64,000 nt of DNA from Burkholderia oklahomensis C6786 (lineage in GTDB: Bacteria; Pseudomonadota; Gammaproteobacteria; Burkholderiales; Burkholderiaceae): assembly GCF_000959365.1 (NCBI RefSeq), contig NZ_CP009556.1, forward strand, positions 2,542,001 to 2,606,000, in the 5' to 3' direction. Positions 25,254 through 34,250 of this stretch are shown here, piece after piece (the stretch's first letter is position 1; every line of letters begins with the position of its first letter). A model generated the notes under the pieces. That model saw only the letters and a program-made list of their open reading frames with translations, was not told the DNA's origin and did not search any database. A program made the translations under genes and the position numbers.

Positions 25254-26498
25254 TCACTCCGCCGCGGGCTGGTTTCCCGTCGCGAATCCCCGCGCGTCGC
25301 CACGGTCCGCGGCTTCGCTGCGTGCGCGAAGCGCGACCACCACGGCCAGGAATGCAGCGCTCGAGAAGACGGTCACGGCAATCATCGGGCGGGCGGAGCC
25401 GTCCGACAGCCACGCCAGCACGCCGCCGCACAGTGCGGTGATCGCCATCTGGATGAAGAAGAACAGCCCGGAAGCCGTGCCCGCGATCTTCGTATAGGGC
25501 TGCATCACCGCGAACTGGCACGCGGGAATCGCGATTCCGACCGCCACCATCACGACGAACATCGGCACGACGATGGCCGCGGCGGATGCCGGCGCCACGG
25601 CGCCGGCCGCCCACAGCGCGGCGGCCCCGGCCAGGTTCACGCAGGCCGCCGCCGCGATGATGGAATCGGCCTTCCACCTGCCGCCGGATCGCCTGAACAC
25701 GCTCGATCCGATCAGATATCCGAGCACGGTCAGGCCGAAGATCGCCGCGTAGACGGAGCCGGACACGCCCATGTTCCGCTGGAACAGCGTCGACGATTCC
25801 GCGATGAACGGGAAGTAGGTGCAGTAGACGAAACCGATCGCCAGCGAGTAGCGCAGGAAACGGCGATCGCGGAGCAATCCGCCGTACGTTCGCAGCAGCC
25901 CCGGGCCCGGTTCGCGCCGCGTCTCGCTTTCACGCGTCTCGGGCAGATGCCGCAGCACCATCGCGGTCGCGACGACGCCGCCGGCTGCGAGCCACGCGAA
26001 CACGCCGCGCCACCCGAACCATTCGGCGACCGCGCTGCCTGCCAGCGGCGCGATCACCGGCGACAGGGCCATGCCCGCCGAGATGCGGCTGAGCATCGTG
26101 GCCTGCATCGCGGTCGGAAAGCGCTCGCGCACGATCACCCGGCCGATCACCGTGCCGCTGCAGCCACCGAGCGCCTGGAAGATGCGCGCGCAGACAATCG
26201 CCGGAATACTCGTCGACAACGCGCAGGCAACGCTCGCGGCCACGTAGAGGCACAGCCCGCCGAGAAGGACCGGACGGCGGCCGTATCGATCCGACAACGG
26301 TCCCGACACCAGCATCGAAAGCGCATAGCCGACCATGTACAGGGTCAGCGTGAGCTGAAGCTGCGCGTCGGTGCCGTGCAGCGCGTCCGCCATCGCGGGC
26401 AGCGACGGCAGGTAGGCGTCGATCGTCACGCGCGGCAGGCAAACGACGAGCATCAACAGGAACAACCAGCCCCATTCGGGCAATGACCGGGGCTTCAT
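25254..26498 (-). CDS. MFS exporter, Bcr/CflA type
   Basis: A 414-residue major-facilitator drug:proton antiporter. About twelve hydrophobic helices are visible. The motif A region GPLSDRYGRRPVLLGG (about 64-79) and motif C-like SRISAGMALSPVIAPLAG identify the Bcr/CflA group, and IDAYLPSLPAMA near the N-terminus is typical of that group. Its start overlaps the stop of the flavoprotein gene upstream by 4 bp (ATGA), so the two are translated together. Export of the flavoprotein's product, or of an antibiotic-like compound, is the simplest reading. The codon use looks slightly less GCG/CGC-biased than in neighbouring blocks. Confidence 0.92.
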   Translation of the reverse strand: MKPRSLPEWGWLFLLMLVVCLPRVTIDAYLPSLPAMADALHGTDAQLQLTLTLYMVGYALSMLVSGPLSDRYGRRPVLLGGLCLYVAASVACALSTSIPAIVCARIFQALGGCSGTVIGRVIVRERFPTAMQATMLSRISAGMALSPVIAPLAGSAVAEWFGWRGVFAWLAAGGVVATAMVLRHLPETRESETRREPGPGLLRTYGGLLRDRRFLRYSLAIGFVYCTYFPFIAESSTLFQRNMGVSGSVYAAIFGLTVLGYLIGSSVFRRSGGRWKADSIIAAAACVNLAGAAALWAAGAVAPASAAAIVVPMFVVMVAVGIAIPACQFAVMQPYTKIAGTASGLFFFIQMAITALCGGVLAWLSDGSARPMIAVTVFSSAAFLAVVVALRARSEAADRGDARGFATGNQPAAE

Positions 26499-28108
26499 AC
26501 GGCGAATCCGTCTCCAGCAATACCGAACGTCCGCGTGATCGGCCGCAATGCAATGTCTTCTTCCGCGAACGCGGAAGCGATGTCGGTCGCGATTCGGCGG
26601 GCGCGTTTGGCGACCATCTCCAGCGAGCTGACGAAGAAGTAGGTCCCGGACGTGATGTGGCCGAGCGCGCGGAGCTGATAGTCCGGCTCGCCGTCACTGC
26701 CGAGCAGCGCGCCCGTTTCGAAGTCGACGCGGATGCCGCCCCGCCAGTCCCGGCTGGCCACCCCGTCCTGCAGCATCTGCCAGACCAGCGCCGAGTCGCC
26801 CGGCTCCCGGACATCCCTGGCGGCGCCCGTTGCATTGACGACGTAGTCGTAGGGTTCGCCGGCTGCCCGGCCCGCGATCGCCGGCGCAATCCGGTGCGGA
26901 TGCGTCCGATCGAACGCGATCGGCGTCTTCAAGAGTTTCAGGCGGCCTTCGTCGAGCATGCGCGCGAGCACGCGCGCGTTCCCCACCGGCATCGGCGCCC
27001 GGCGGGCGAGCCAGTGGCGGGCGAAGCGCTTCAGCGCGAACGCCTGGCTGACCGGATCCAGCGCGTGCCACGCGAATTCGACGAGGTCGTTGGTCGCGAC
27101 CAGGACCGTCTGCCACGCGCGTTCGCGGTCCGCCTGCGCGATCTCGTCGCGCAGCAGCGCGACCGCATCGCCAGGCTCGGCGAACAGTTCCCGCCAGTCC
27201 GCGCCCGCTGCGCGGAATTCCGCGCGGATCAGGCGTCCGAGCTGGCGCAGGCTGATCTTGCGGCGGCCATCCGAGGTCAGCGCGTCGAGCCGCTCCGCCG
27301 TCAGGTGGCGCAGCGGCTGCGGCCGGGCCTGCCGCCCCTTCACGAGCGGCAGCACGCCGGTATTCGACACCATGTGGATCTCGGCGCGGCTGTTCATCCT
27401 GTCTAGGCTGACCGCGATGTCGACCGCCGTGAGGCTCGCGCCGAGGATCGCGATCCGGTTCGCGCCGGCCAGCTGCGCAAGCGCCGGCGCGAGCGGATAC
27501 GGGCGATGGATGTAACGCGCGTGCCCGGCAAGACCGTAGTGATCGCACGGCCCCGTATTGCCGACTGCGATGACGACGCTGTCGGCATCGAACGCTTCGC
27601 CGTCCGCAACGAGGCGATACCGGGTGTCCCGCGTGATCCGGCGAATCTCCCGGTGCACGACGTCGATCGCCAGGCCCTTGCGGCGCGCGGTCGACATCGT
27701 CTCGTTGAAAAAGTCGTGGAGATAGCGGCCGAACAGCGCCCGCGACACATAGGTGGACGACAGGTCGCGCCGGACCAGTTCGTGCAGATCGGGTTCATGG
27801 TGCGACTTCCACCGTACCCACGACGTGAACGTCGAAAAATCGGCGGCCGAGACCGACATCGTCTCGACCGCGCGATTCAGCAGCGCCGAATCGACGTCCG
27901 GCTGGTACGCAAGACCCGGGCCGACCAGCGGCCTCGGCTCGAATACCTTGACCTGAAGCCGCGCCGCGACCGACGGCGTGACCAGGTTACTCAGGTGATG
28001 AAGAAACGCGACGCTGGCCGCGCCCCCGCCAACGACAGCCAGCGTCAATCTCTCGGTGTTCTTTGTTATGTACAACGTGCCCTCGGACGGAATGAGTAGT
28101 GCCGTCAC
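26495..28108 (-). CDS. FAD/NAD(P)-binding oxidoreductase
   Basis: A 537-residue flavoprotein of the FAD-NAD(P)-binding family (PF13454-like). The dinucleotide fold begins LTLAVVGGGAASVAFLHHL; a second nucleotide-binding strand, RIAILGASLTAVDIAVSL, lies near residue 235, and VVNATGAARDV near 430 is the ATG motif of flavin monooxygenases. The substrate is unknown; some relatives hydroxylate or oxidise amines. The start is probably the GTG at 28106-28108, but a TTG 11 codons in (GAGGG just upstream) is a good alternative. It is coupled by a 4 bp overlap to an MFS exporter and divergent from a MocR regulator, pointing to a small metabolite-processing and export unit. Confidence 0.82.
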   Translation of the reverse strand: MTALLIPSEGTLYITKNTERLTLAVVGGGAASVAFLHHLSNLVTPSVAARLQVKVFEPRPLVGPGLAYQPDVDSALLNRAVETMSVSAADFSTFTSWVRWKSHHEPDLHELVRRDLSSTYVSRALFGRYLHDFFNETMSTARRKGLAIDVVHREIRRITRDTRYRLVADGEAFDADSVVIAVGNTGPCDHYGLAGHARYIHRPYPLAPALAQLAGANRIAILGASLTAVDIAVSLDRMNSRAEIHMVSNTGVLPLVKGRQARPQPLRHLTAERLDALTSDGRRKISLRQLGRLIRAEFRAAGADWRELFAEPGDAVALLRDEIAQADRERAWQTVLVATNDLVEFAWHALDPVSQAFALKRFARHWLARRAPMPVGNARVLARMLDEGRLKLLKTPIAFDRTHPHRIAPAIAGRAAGEPYDYVVNATGAARDVREPGDSALVWQMLQDGVASRDWRGGIRVDFETGALLGSDGEPDYQLRALGHITSGTYFFVSSLEMVAKRARRIATDIASAFAEEDIALRPITRTFGIAGDGFAV

Positions 28109-28140
28109 AGAAATTTAGGGGGAAAGTGATATAAGCTGAA

Positions 28141-28173
28141 GGACCATTAAATTGAATATTGACCGGACCACTA
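28141..28173. promoter_or_regulatory. Direct repeat in the MocR divergent promoter
   Basis: GGACCATTA (28141-28149) and GGACCACTA (28165-28173) are direct repeats 24 bp apart, immediately before and touching the MocR start codon, separated by an AT-rich core (AAATTGAATATT). MocR-type regulators commonly bind direct repeats, so this may be the operator for both divergent genes. Confidence 0.45.
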
Positions 28174-29660
28174 TGACGCGAGGCAAAGCCGCGATTCCGC
28201 TCGATCTGCCGTGCCCGCCCGGGCTGTCGCCGGGCAGCCCGCATTCGAAGCAGGAATGCATTGCCGACGCGATTCGCGACGCGATCCTGAAACGGCTGCT
28301 TCCGGGCGACAGCCCGCTGCCATCCAGCCGGACGCTTGCCGCCCGCTGGGGCGTGGCGCGGGGAACGGTCGAGGCGGCGTACGACCGGCTGTGCGCCGAG
28401 GGCTACATCGCGCGCACGCGAGGCGCCGGCTCACGCGTGTGCGCGGTGGTGCCGGACAGCTATCTGCGCGCCGCCACGCAATCGCGGGAGAGCGGCCCCC
28501 GCCGCCCCGGCGCGGCGCCGGCGCCGGCGGGCGCTGCCGGCGCGGGCGCCCCGGAACACGCGGTGCGCCCGGGCGTCCCGTTCATTGCGCGGCTCGCCGA
28601 CCCCGAATTGCTGCCGTTGCAGCAATGGAAGAAGCACCTCGGGACAAGCCTGCTTGCCGCCACGGCCAACGATCTCTGCTCGACGCCGTCGCAAGGCGAC
28701 GAGTCCCTGCGCGGCGAAATTGCCGGGTACCTGCGGGAATACCGCGGCATCCCGTGCGACGCGGACGACATCTTCATCACGACCGGCATCCGGCATTCGA
28801 TCGACCTCGTCGCGCGCACCGTGCTCTCACCCGGCTCGACGGTGCTGATGGAAGATCCCGGCTACGCGTCGGCGTGGCAGATCTTCACGATGGCGGGCGC
28901 GGCCGTGGCCGACATACCGGTCGACCGGGAGGGTATCGAGACGGTCGCGCTGGACCGGCATGCCGATGCGCGCGCCGCCTACGTGACGCCCGCGCACCAG
29001 GCGCCGCTCGGGATCACGATGTCGGTTTCGCGCCGGCTCGAACTGCTCGACTGGGCACAGCGCAACCGTGCCTGGATCATCGAGGACGACTACGACGGCG
29101 AATTCAGTTACCAGACCGCTCCGCTTCCCGCGCTGAAATCGCTCGACGCGTGCGATCGCGTGATCTATTGCGGTTCGTTCAACAAGACGCTGTTCTCGGG
29201 ACTGCGGATCGGCTTCATGATCTTGCCGGCGGAACTGCGGCCAGCGCTGTCGGCCGTGTGGCGCGCGACCGCGCGCTCGGTCAGCGTCGCGCCGCAGCTC
29301 GCGCTGGCCCGCTTCATCGGACGCGGCGATTTCGCGAAGCACCTGCGCGCCAGCCGTCACGCGTACCGCCAGCGGCGCGACATCGTGCTCGATCAGTTGG
29401 CGAAACACGGCGACGGGCGTTACACGGTGTCGGGCGAACATGCGGGCTTTCACTTCGTGCTGTGGCTGCCGCCCGGCACGGACGACGCAACGTTCGTCGC
29501 GCGCACGCGGGCGGCCGGCGTGTCGTTGCAGCCGATCCGCGGTTTTTGCCGGAGCGCCGTGCTCGACGCGGGCGTGATCGTCGGCTATGCGGCCTTGACG
29601 GCCGCGCATGCGCGGCATGGCGGCCGGATACTCGGCAAGCTGCTGGCGCAACCCGAATAA
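28173..29660 (+). CDS. MocR-family regulator (GntR DNA-binding plus aminotransferase domain)
   Basis: A 495-residue MocR/PdxR-type regulator. The GntR winged helix is at about 20-90 (AIRDAILKRLLPGDSPLPSSR-type start, then LAARWGVARGTVEAAYDRL), followed by an Ala/Gly/Pro linker and a fold-type I aminotransferase domain with the PLP-binding Lys338 in GSFNKTLFSGLRIGF and EDDYDGEF. It uses PLP as a sensor cofactor. ATG 28173 is chosen; a TTG seven codons upstream is possible. It is divergent from the flavoprotein-exporter pair, which it presumably controls. A 206 bp gap separates it from the next ABC operon, so it could also influence that. Confidence 0.93.
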   Translation: MTRGKAAIPLDLPCPPGLSPGSPHSKQECIADAIRDAILKRLLPGDSPLPSSRTLAARWGVARGTVEAAYDRLCAEGYIARTRGAGSRVCAVVPDSYLRAATQSRESGPRRPGAAPAPAGAAGAGAPEHAVRPGVPFIARLADPELLPLQQWKKHLGTSLLAATANDLCSTPSQGDESLRGEIAGYLREYRGIPCDADDIFITTGIRHSIDLVARTVLSPGSTVLMEDPGYASAWQIFTMAGAAVADIPVDREGIETVALDRHADARAAYVTPAHQAPLGITMSVSRRLELLDWAQRNRAWIIEDDYDGEFSYQTAPLPALKSLDACDRVIYCGSFNKTLFSGLRIGFMILPAELRPALSAVWRATARSVSVAPQLALARFIGRGDFAKHLRASRHAYRQRRDIVLDQLAKHGDGRYTVSGEHAGFHFVLWLPPGTDDATFVARTRAAGVSLQPIRGFCRSAVLDAGVIVGYAALTAAHARHGGRILGKLLAQPE

Positions 29661-29866
29661 CCGTCGCGACGGCCGCCGCCGTTACCCTCCGCTCCCCCAT
29701 CGGCCATCGCCGCGCGCAACCTGAAGCGCGGCCGGCGCCGCCCGGACCTCGGGAAATCCATGACGCCAATCGCGCCATCGCGAACCGAAATGAAAGCGGG
29801 CTGAAAGTGCCTCGCAATTACCATCCGCGTCACTCGAACAACACATAAACGCAACTGGAGGAAGAC

Positions 29867-30955
29867 ATGCAGTACGCATCGGCAAGCATCGCCGCCGTTC
29901 TTTTCGTCGCCGCAAGCACTGTCGGCGCACAGGTCCCGGCGGGTTATCCGGGTAACTACCAACGCGTGATCGACGCCGCGAAACAGGAAGGCAAGCTCGT
30001 CATCTACTCGACGACCGACACCGCGCTCGTGCGCCCGCTCATCAAGGATTTCGAAAGCCTGTATGGCGTGAAGATCGAATACAACGACATGAACAGCACC
30101 GAGCTCTACAACCGCTACGTCAGCGAAAGCGCCGCGAAAAGCACGAGCGCCGACGTGCTATGGAACTCGGCGATGGATCTGCAGGTGAAGCTCGTCAACG
30201 ACGGGCTGATGGCTTCGTACGACTCGCCCGAGACGCCGCACGTGCCGCAATGGGCGCAGTACCAGAAGCAGGCGTACGGCACGACCTACGAGCCGCTCGC
30301 GATCGTCTACAACAAGCGCCTGATTCCCGAGAACGACGTGCCGAAGACGCGCGCCGACCTGATCAAGCTGCTGCAGTCGCAGCCCGACAAGTTCAAGGGC
30401 AAGGTGACGACCTACGACATCGAGAAGTCCGGCGTCGGCTTCAATTACCTGACGCAGGACGCGCACGTGAACGACAAGATGACGTGGGAGCTCGTGCGCG
30501 CGATCGGCGTGACGGGGCCGAAGCTGCAGTCGAGCACGGGCGCGATGATGGAGCGCATCTCGTCTGGCGAGAACCTCGTCGGCTACAATATCATCGGCTC
30601 GTATGCGTACGCGAAGGCGAAGAAGGACAAATCGATCGGCTACGTGTTTCCGACGGATTACACGCTCGTCGTGAGCCGCCTCGTGACGATCTCGAAGCAG
30701 GCGCAGCATCCGAACGCGGCGAAGCTGTGGGTCGACTATCTGCTGTCGAAGCGCGGCCAGACGCTGATCGCGAACCAGGCGAATCTCTACTCGATCCGCG
30801 CGGACGTGTCGGGCGAGACGTCGATGACGAGCCTCGCGAAGGATCTCGGCGATTCGCTGAAGCCGATCCAGATCGGCTCGGGCCTCCTCGTCTACCTCGA
30901 CCAGTCGAAGCGCCTCGCGTTCCTCAAGCAGTGGCAGCAATCGCTCAAGCGCTAA
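29867..30955 (+). CDS. ABC transporter substrate-binding protein, FbpA/AfuA-like
   Basis: A 362-residue periplasmic binding protein of the extracellular solute-binding family 1 type found with ferric, phosphonate and spermidine importers. The signal peptide is MQYASASIAAVLFVAASTVG with cleavage near AQVPAG. The body starts with KLVIYSTTDTALVRPLIKDFESLYG and contains NDMNSTELYNRY and IIGSYAYAKAK. I do not see the adjacent Tyr-Tyr pair that binds Fe3+ in classical FbpA, so an organic or chelated ligand is possible. ATG 29867 follows GGAGGAAG, a strong ribosome site. It is the first gene of a three-gene importer. Confidence 0.88.
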   Translation: MQYASASIAAVLFVAASTVGAQVPAGYPGNYQRVIDAAKQEGKLVIYSTTDTALVRPLIKDFESLYGVKIEYNDMNSTELYNRYVSESAAKSTSADVLWNSAMDLQVKLVNDGLMASYDSPETPHVPQWAQYQKQAYGTTYEPLAIVYNKRLIPENDVPKTRADLIKLLQSQPDKFKGKVTTYDIEKSGVGFNYLTQDAHVNDKMTWELVRAIGVTGPKLQSSTGAMMERISSGENLVGYNIIGSYAYAKAKKDKSIGYVFPTDYTLVVSRLVTISKQAQHPNAAKLWVDYLLSKRGQTLIANQANLYSIRADVSGETSMTSLAKDLGDSLKPIQIGSGLLVYLDQSKRLAFLKQWQQSLKR

Positions 30956-31054
30956 GCCCGCGCGCGTGACCGTTCGCGCGGCCGCCGCCGCGCGAACGCC
31001 CCCCTTCGCTTTCCTTCTCCATCGACGCGGCCCGCGGGCCGCAAGGGCGAACTC

Positions 31055-32824
31055 ATGCTTACAACCAGCACCGGCCGACCGTCCGCGCCCGTTACGCGCG
31101 CCCGCGGCGACGGCGCACTGCCCGCGCCGGCGGCGGGCGGACTCTGGCCGCTCGCCGGCATGCTGCGCTGGATCGTCGTCGCAGTCCTGACGATCGCGGT
31201 CGCGCTGCCGCTCGGCTTCATCCTGTTCCAGAGCCTGCTGTCCGCGCCGTTCTTCGACGCGAACCGGACGCTCGGCGTCGAAGGCTTCCGCTTCATCTTC
31301 ACCGATCCCGATTTCTGGTCGGCCGTGAAGAACTCTTTCATCATCGCGGGCGGGATGCTGTTCATCTCGATTCCACTCGGCGGGATCCTCGCGTTCCTGA
31401 TGGTGCGCACCGACCTGCCCGGCCGCCGCTGGCTCGAGCCGCTCGTGCTCACGCCCGTGTTCGTGTCGCCGATGGTGCTCGCGTTCGGCTACGTCGTCGC
31501 GGCCGGCCCGGTCGGCTTCTATTCGGTGTGGTTCAAGGCGCTGTTCGGCGTATCGAGCGTGCCCTGGAACGTCTACTCGATCTTCGCGATCACGCTGATC
31601 GTCGGCTTGACGCACGTGCCGCACGTGTACCTGTACGCGTCGGCCGCGCTGCGCAACCTCGGCTCGGACGTCGAGGAAGCGGCGCGCGTGACGGGCGCGC
31701 GGCCGTTCCGCGTCGCGTTCGACGTGAGCCTGCCGATGACGATGCCCGCCCTGCTCTTCTCGGGCGTGCTCGTGTTCTTCCTCGGCTTCGAAGTGTTCGG
31801 GCTGCCGCTCGTGCTCGGCGACCCCGAAGGCCACCTCGTGCTCGCGACGTACCTGTACAAGCTGACGAACAAGCTCGGCGTGCCGTCGTATCACCTGATG
31901 GCGGCCGTCGCCGTGTGCATCATCGCGATCACGTTCCCGCTCGTGCTGCTGCAGCGCCACTTGCTGAAGTCGGCGAACCGCTTCGTGACCGTGAAGGGCA
32001 AGGCCGGCCGCCCGACCGTGCTGCCGCTGCGCGCGTGGCGCTGGGTCGCGCTCGCGATCGTCGCCGCGTGGCTCGCGCTCACCGTGATCGTGCCGATCTC
32101 GGGCATCGTGCTGCGCGCGTTCGTGACGAACTGGGGCGAAGGCGTGGCGCTCGCCGAAGTGCTGACGGCCGCGAACTTCGTCGAGCTGTTCGAGCAGGAC
32201 AACCTCGTGCGCGCGATCGTCAACACGCTCGGCATCGGCGTGATCGGCGGCGCGCTCGCGATCGGCTTCTATTCGCTCGTCGCGTTCGCCGGCCATCGCC
32301 GCCACGACTGGGTCGCGCGCATGCTCGACTACATCGTGCTGCTGCCGCGCGCGGTGCCGGGCCTCCTCGCCGGCCTCGCGTTCCTGTGGATCTTCCTGTT
32401 CGTGCCCGGCCTGCGCGAGCTGAAGAGCTCGATGTGGAGCATCTGGATCGCGTACACGGTCGTGTGGCTCGCCTACGGGATGCGCGTGATCCAGAGCGCG
32501 CTGCTGCAGGTCGGCCCGGAGCTCGAGGAAGCGGGCCGCAGCGTCGGCGCGACGCGCGCGCGCGTGTCGCTCGACGTGACGCTGCCGCTCGTGCGCTTCG
32601 GCCTGCTCGCCGCATGGCTGCTGATCTTCATGATCTTCGAGCGCGAATACTCGACGGCCGTCTATCTGCTGTCGCCCGGCACCGAGGTGATCGGCGCGCT
32701 CCTCGTGTCGCTTTGGGCGACGGGCGCGGTCGATCAGGTCGCCGCGCTGTCCGTCATCAACATCGCAATGGTCGGCGTGGGACTCGCCGTCGCATTGCGC
32801 TTCGGAGTGAAACTGCATGGATAA
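31055..32824 (+). CDS. ABC transporter permease, fused two-domain FbpB type
   Basis: A 589-residue inner-membrane protein made of two fused permease domains (about 40-310 and 320-585), each with about six helices and an EAA loop: NLGSDVEEAARVTGARPFRV in the first half and LEEAGRSVGATRARVSLDV in the second. This fused form is typical of FbpB/AfuB and spermidine-like importers. The N-terminus is a short Pro/Ala-rich cytoplasmic tail. It begins 99 bp after the binding-protein gene and overlaps the ATPase gene by 8 bp. Substrate follows whatever the binding protein carries. Confidence 0.93.
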   Translation: MLTTSTGRPSAPVTRARGDGALPAPAAGGLWPLAGMLRWIVVAVLTIAVALPLGFILFQSLLSAPFFDANRTLGVEGFRFIFTDPDFWSAVKNSFIIAGGMLFISIPLGGILAFLMVRTDLPGRRWLEPLVLTPVFVSPMVLAFGYVVAAGPVGFYSVWFKALFGVSSVPWNVYSIFAITLIVGLTHVPHVYLYASAALRNLGSDVEEAARVTGARPFRVAFDVSLPMTMPALLFSGVLVFFLGFEVFGLPLVLGDPEGHLVLATYLYKLTNKLGVPSYHLMAAVAVCIIAITFPLVLLQRHLLKSANRFVTVKGKAGRPTVLPLRAWRWVALAIVAAWLALTVIVPISGIVLRAFVTNWGEGVALAEVLTAANFVELFEQDNLVRAIVNTLGIGVIGGALAIGFYSLVAFAGHRRHDWVARMLDYIVLLPRAVPGLLAGLAFLWIFLFVPGLRELKSSMWSIWIAYTVVWLAYGMRVIQSALLQVGPELEEAGRSVGATRARVSLDVTLPLVRFGLLAAWLLIFMIFEREYSTAVYLLSPGTEVIGALLVSLWATGAVDQVAALSVINIAMVGVGLAVALRFGVKLHG

Positions 32825-33884
32825 GCTCATCGTCGACGATCTGCATCTGAGCTACGGCGCGAACCCGATCTTGAAGGGCGTGTCGTTCGAATTGAACGCG
32901 GGCGAGGTCGTGTGCCTGCTCGGCGCGTCGGGCAGCGGCAAGACGACGCTGCTGCGCGCGGTCGCCGGGCTCGAGACGCCGTCGTCCGGCCGCATCCGGC
33001 TCGACGAGCGCACGTTCTTCGACGGCGCGCGCCGCGTCGACCTGCCCGTCGAGGCGCGCTCGCTCGGCCTCGTGTTCCAGTCGTACGCGCTGTGGCCGCA
33101 CCGGAGCGTCGCCGACAACGTCGGCTACGGGCTCAAGCTGCGCCGCGTCGCGGCGGGCGAGATCAAGCGCCGCGTGCAGACCGCGCTCGACCAGCTCGGC
33201 CTCGGTCAACTCGCCGAACGCTATCCGCACCAGTTGTCGGGCGGCCAGCAGCAGCGCGTCGCGATCGCACGCGCGCTCGTCTACAACCCGCCCGTGATCC
33301 TGCTCGACGAGCCGCTGTCGAACCTCGACGCGAAGCTGCGCGAAGAAGCGCGCGCGTGGCTGCGCGAGCTGATCGTGTCGCTCGGGCTGTCCGCGCTCTG
33401 CGTGACGCACGACCAGGCCGAGGCGATGGCGATGTCGGACCGCATCCTGCTGCTGCGCGACGGCCGCATCGAGCAGGAAGGCACGCCCGCCGAGCTGTAC
33501 GGCGAGCCGCGCACGCTGTATACGGCCGAGTTCATGGGCAGCAACAACCGGATCGACGCGCGCGTCGACGCGGTCGAAGGCGCGCGCGTGACGCTCGCGG
33601 GCGATGGCTGGCGGCTCGCGGCGCTCGCGCGCGGCGCGCTGCGGCAAGGCCAGGACGCGCACGCGGTGATTCGCGTCGAGCGCGTGCAGGTCGCGGACGG
33701 CCCGGGCGATAACCGGCTGCCCGCCGAGCTCGTGACGTCGATGTATCTCGGCGACCGCTGGGAATACCTGTTCCATTGCGGCGAACTGCGGCTGCGCGCG
33801 TTCGGCACGGTGCCGCGCGCGGCGGGCCGGCACTGGCTCGAGTTCCCGGCGAACGACTGCTGGGCGTTCGCGAAGGCGGGCTGA
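32817..33884 (+). CDS. ABC transporter ATP-binding protein, FbpC type
   Basis: A 355-residue ATPase: Walker A GASGSGKTT, Q-loop FQSYALWPHRS, signature LSGGQQQRVAIARA, Walker B ILLDEPLSNLD, switch CVTHDQAEAM, then a C-terminal TOBE-like regulatory domain (from about residue 240, MGSNNRIDARVDAVEG, ending LEFPANDCWAF). It overlaps the permease stop by 8 bp and closes the binding protein-permease-ATPase operon. The TOBE domain is shared with ferric, sulfate and polyamine transporters, so it does not fix the substrate. Confidence 0.94.
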   Translation: MDKLIVDDLHLSYGANPILKGVSFELNAGEVVCLLGASGSGKTTLLRAVAGLETPSSGRIRLDERTFFDGARRVDLPVEARSLGLVFQSYALWPHRSVADNVGYGLKLRRVAAGEIKRRVQTALDQLGLGQLAERYPHQLSGGQQQRVAIARALVYNPPVILLDEPLSNLDAKLREEARAWLRELIVSLGLSALCVTHDQAEAMAMSDRILLLRDGRIEQEGTPAELYGEPRTLYTAEFMGSNNRIDARVDAVEGARVTLAGDGWRLAALARGALRQGQDAHAVIRVERVQVADGPGDNRLPAELVTSMYLGDRWEYLFHCGELRLRAFGTVPRAAGRHWLEFPANDCWAFAKAG

Positions 33885-34250
33885 TCGAGACGGGGCGCGG
33901 CGGGCGGCGGCGCATGCATCGGATGACGCAATGCTTTTGACGTGCGCGTGCGCGAACGCGATGTGAGCAGTAAGCAGTGAGCCATGTCGAGCGACACGCA
34001 CGCGGAATCAGCTGCATGCGAACGCCGCGACGAATCGCTCGACGCACGCGGCGCCGCCCATCGTTTCGGATCGCCAAGCATGACGACGCCCTCCCCGGCC
34101 GCTCCGGCGAAATCCCCTGTAGCACCCCTGTAGCACCACGCAGCAAGCCCGCGCCGGCATCCGTCTGCGCACCCGGCGCGCGCACGCCGCCCGACGGCGA
34201 ACGTACGCGCGCCACCTAAAACAACCACCACTCAATCGGAGACAACGAAG
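33885..34250. other. Intergenic region upstream of the second porin
   Basis: 366 bp with no convincing gene. It contains a GGGGCGCGGCGGGCGGCGGCG run just after the ATPase stop and an 11 bp tandem duplication, CCCCTGTAGCA twice (34114-34135), 116 bp before the porin start. The latter could be a regulator site. Confidence 0.4.

Noticed and set aside
29661..29866. Fur box upstream of the FbpA-like gene
   Set aside because: No GATAAT-type palindrome is present, so iron control and an iron substrate cannot be supported from the sequence.
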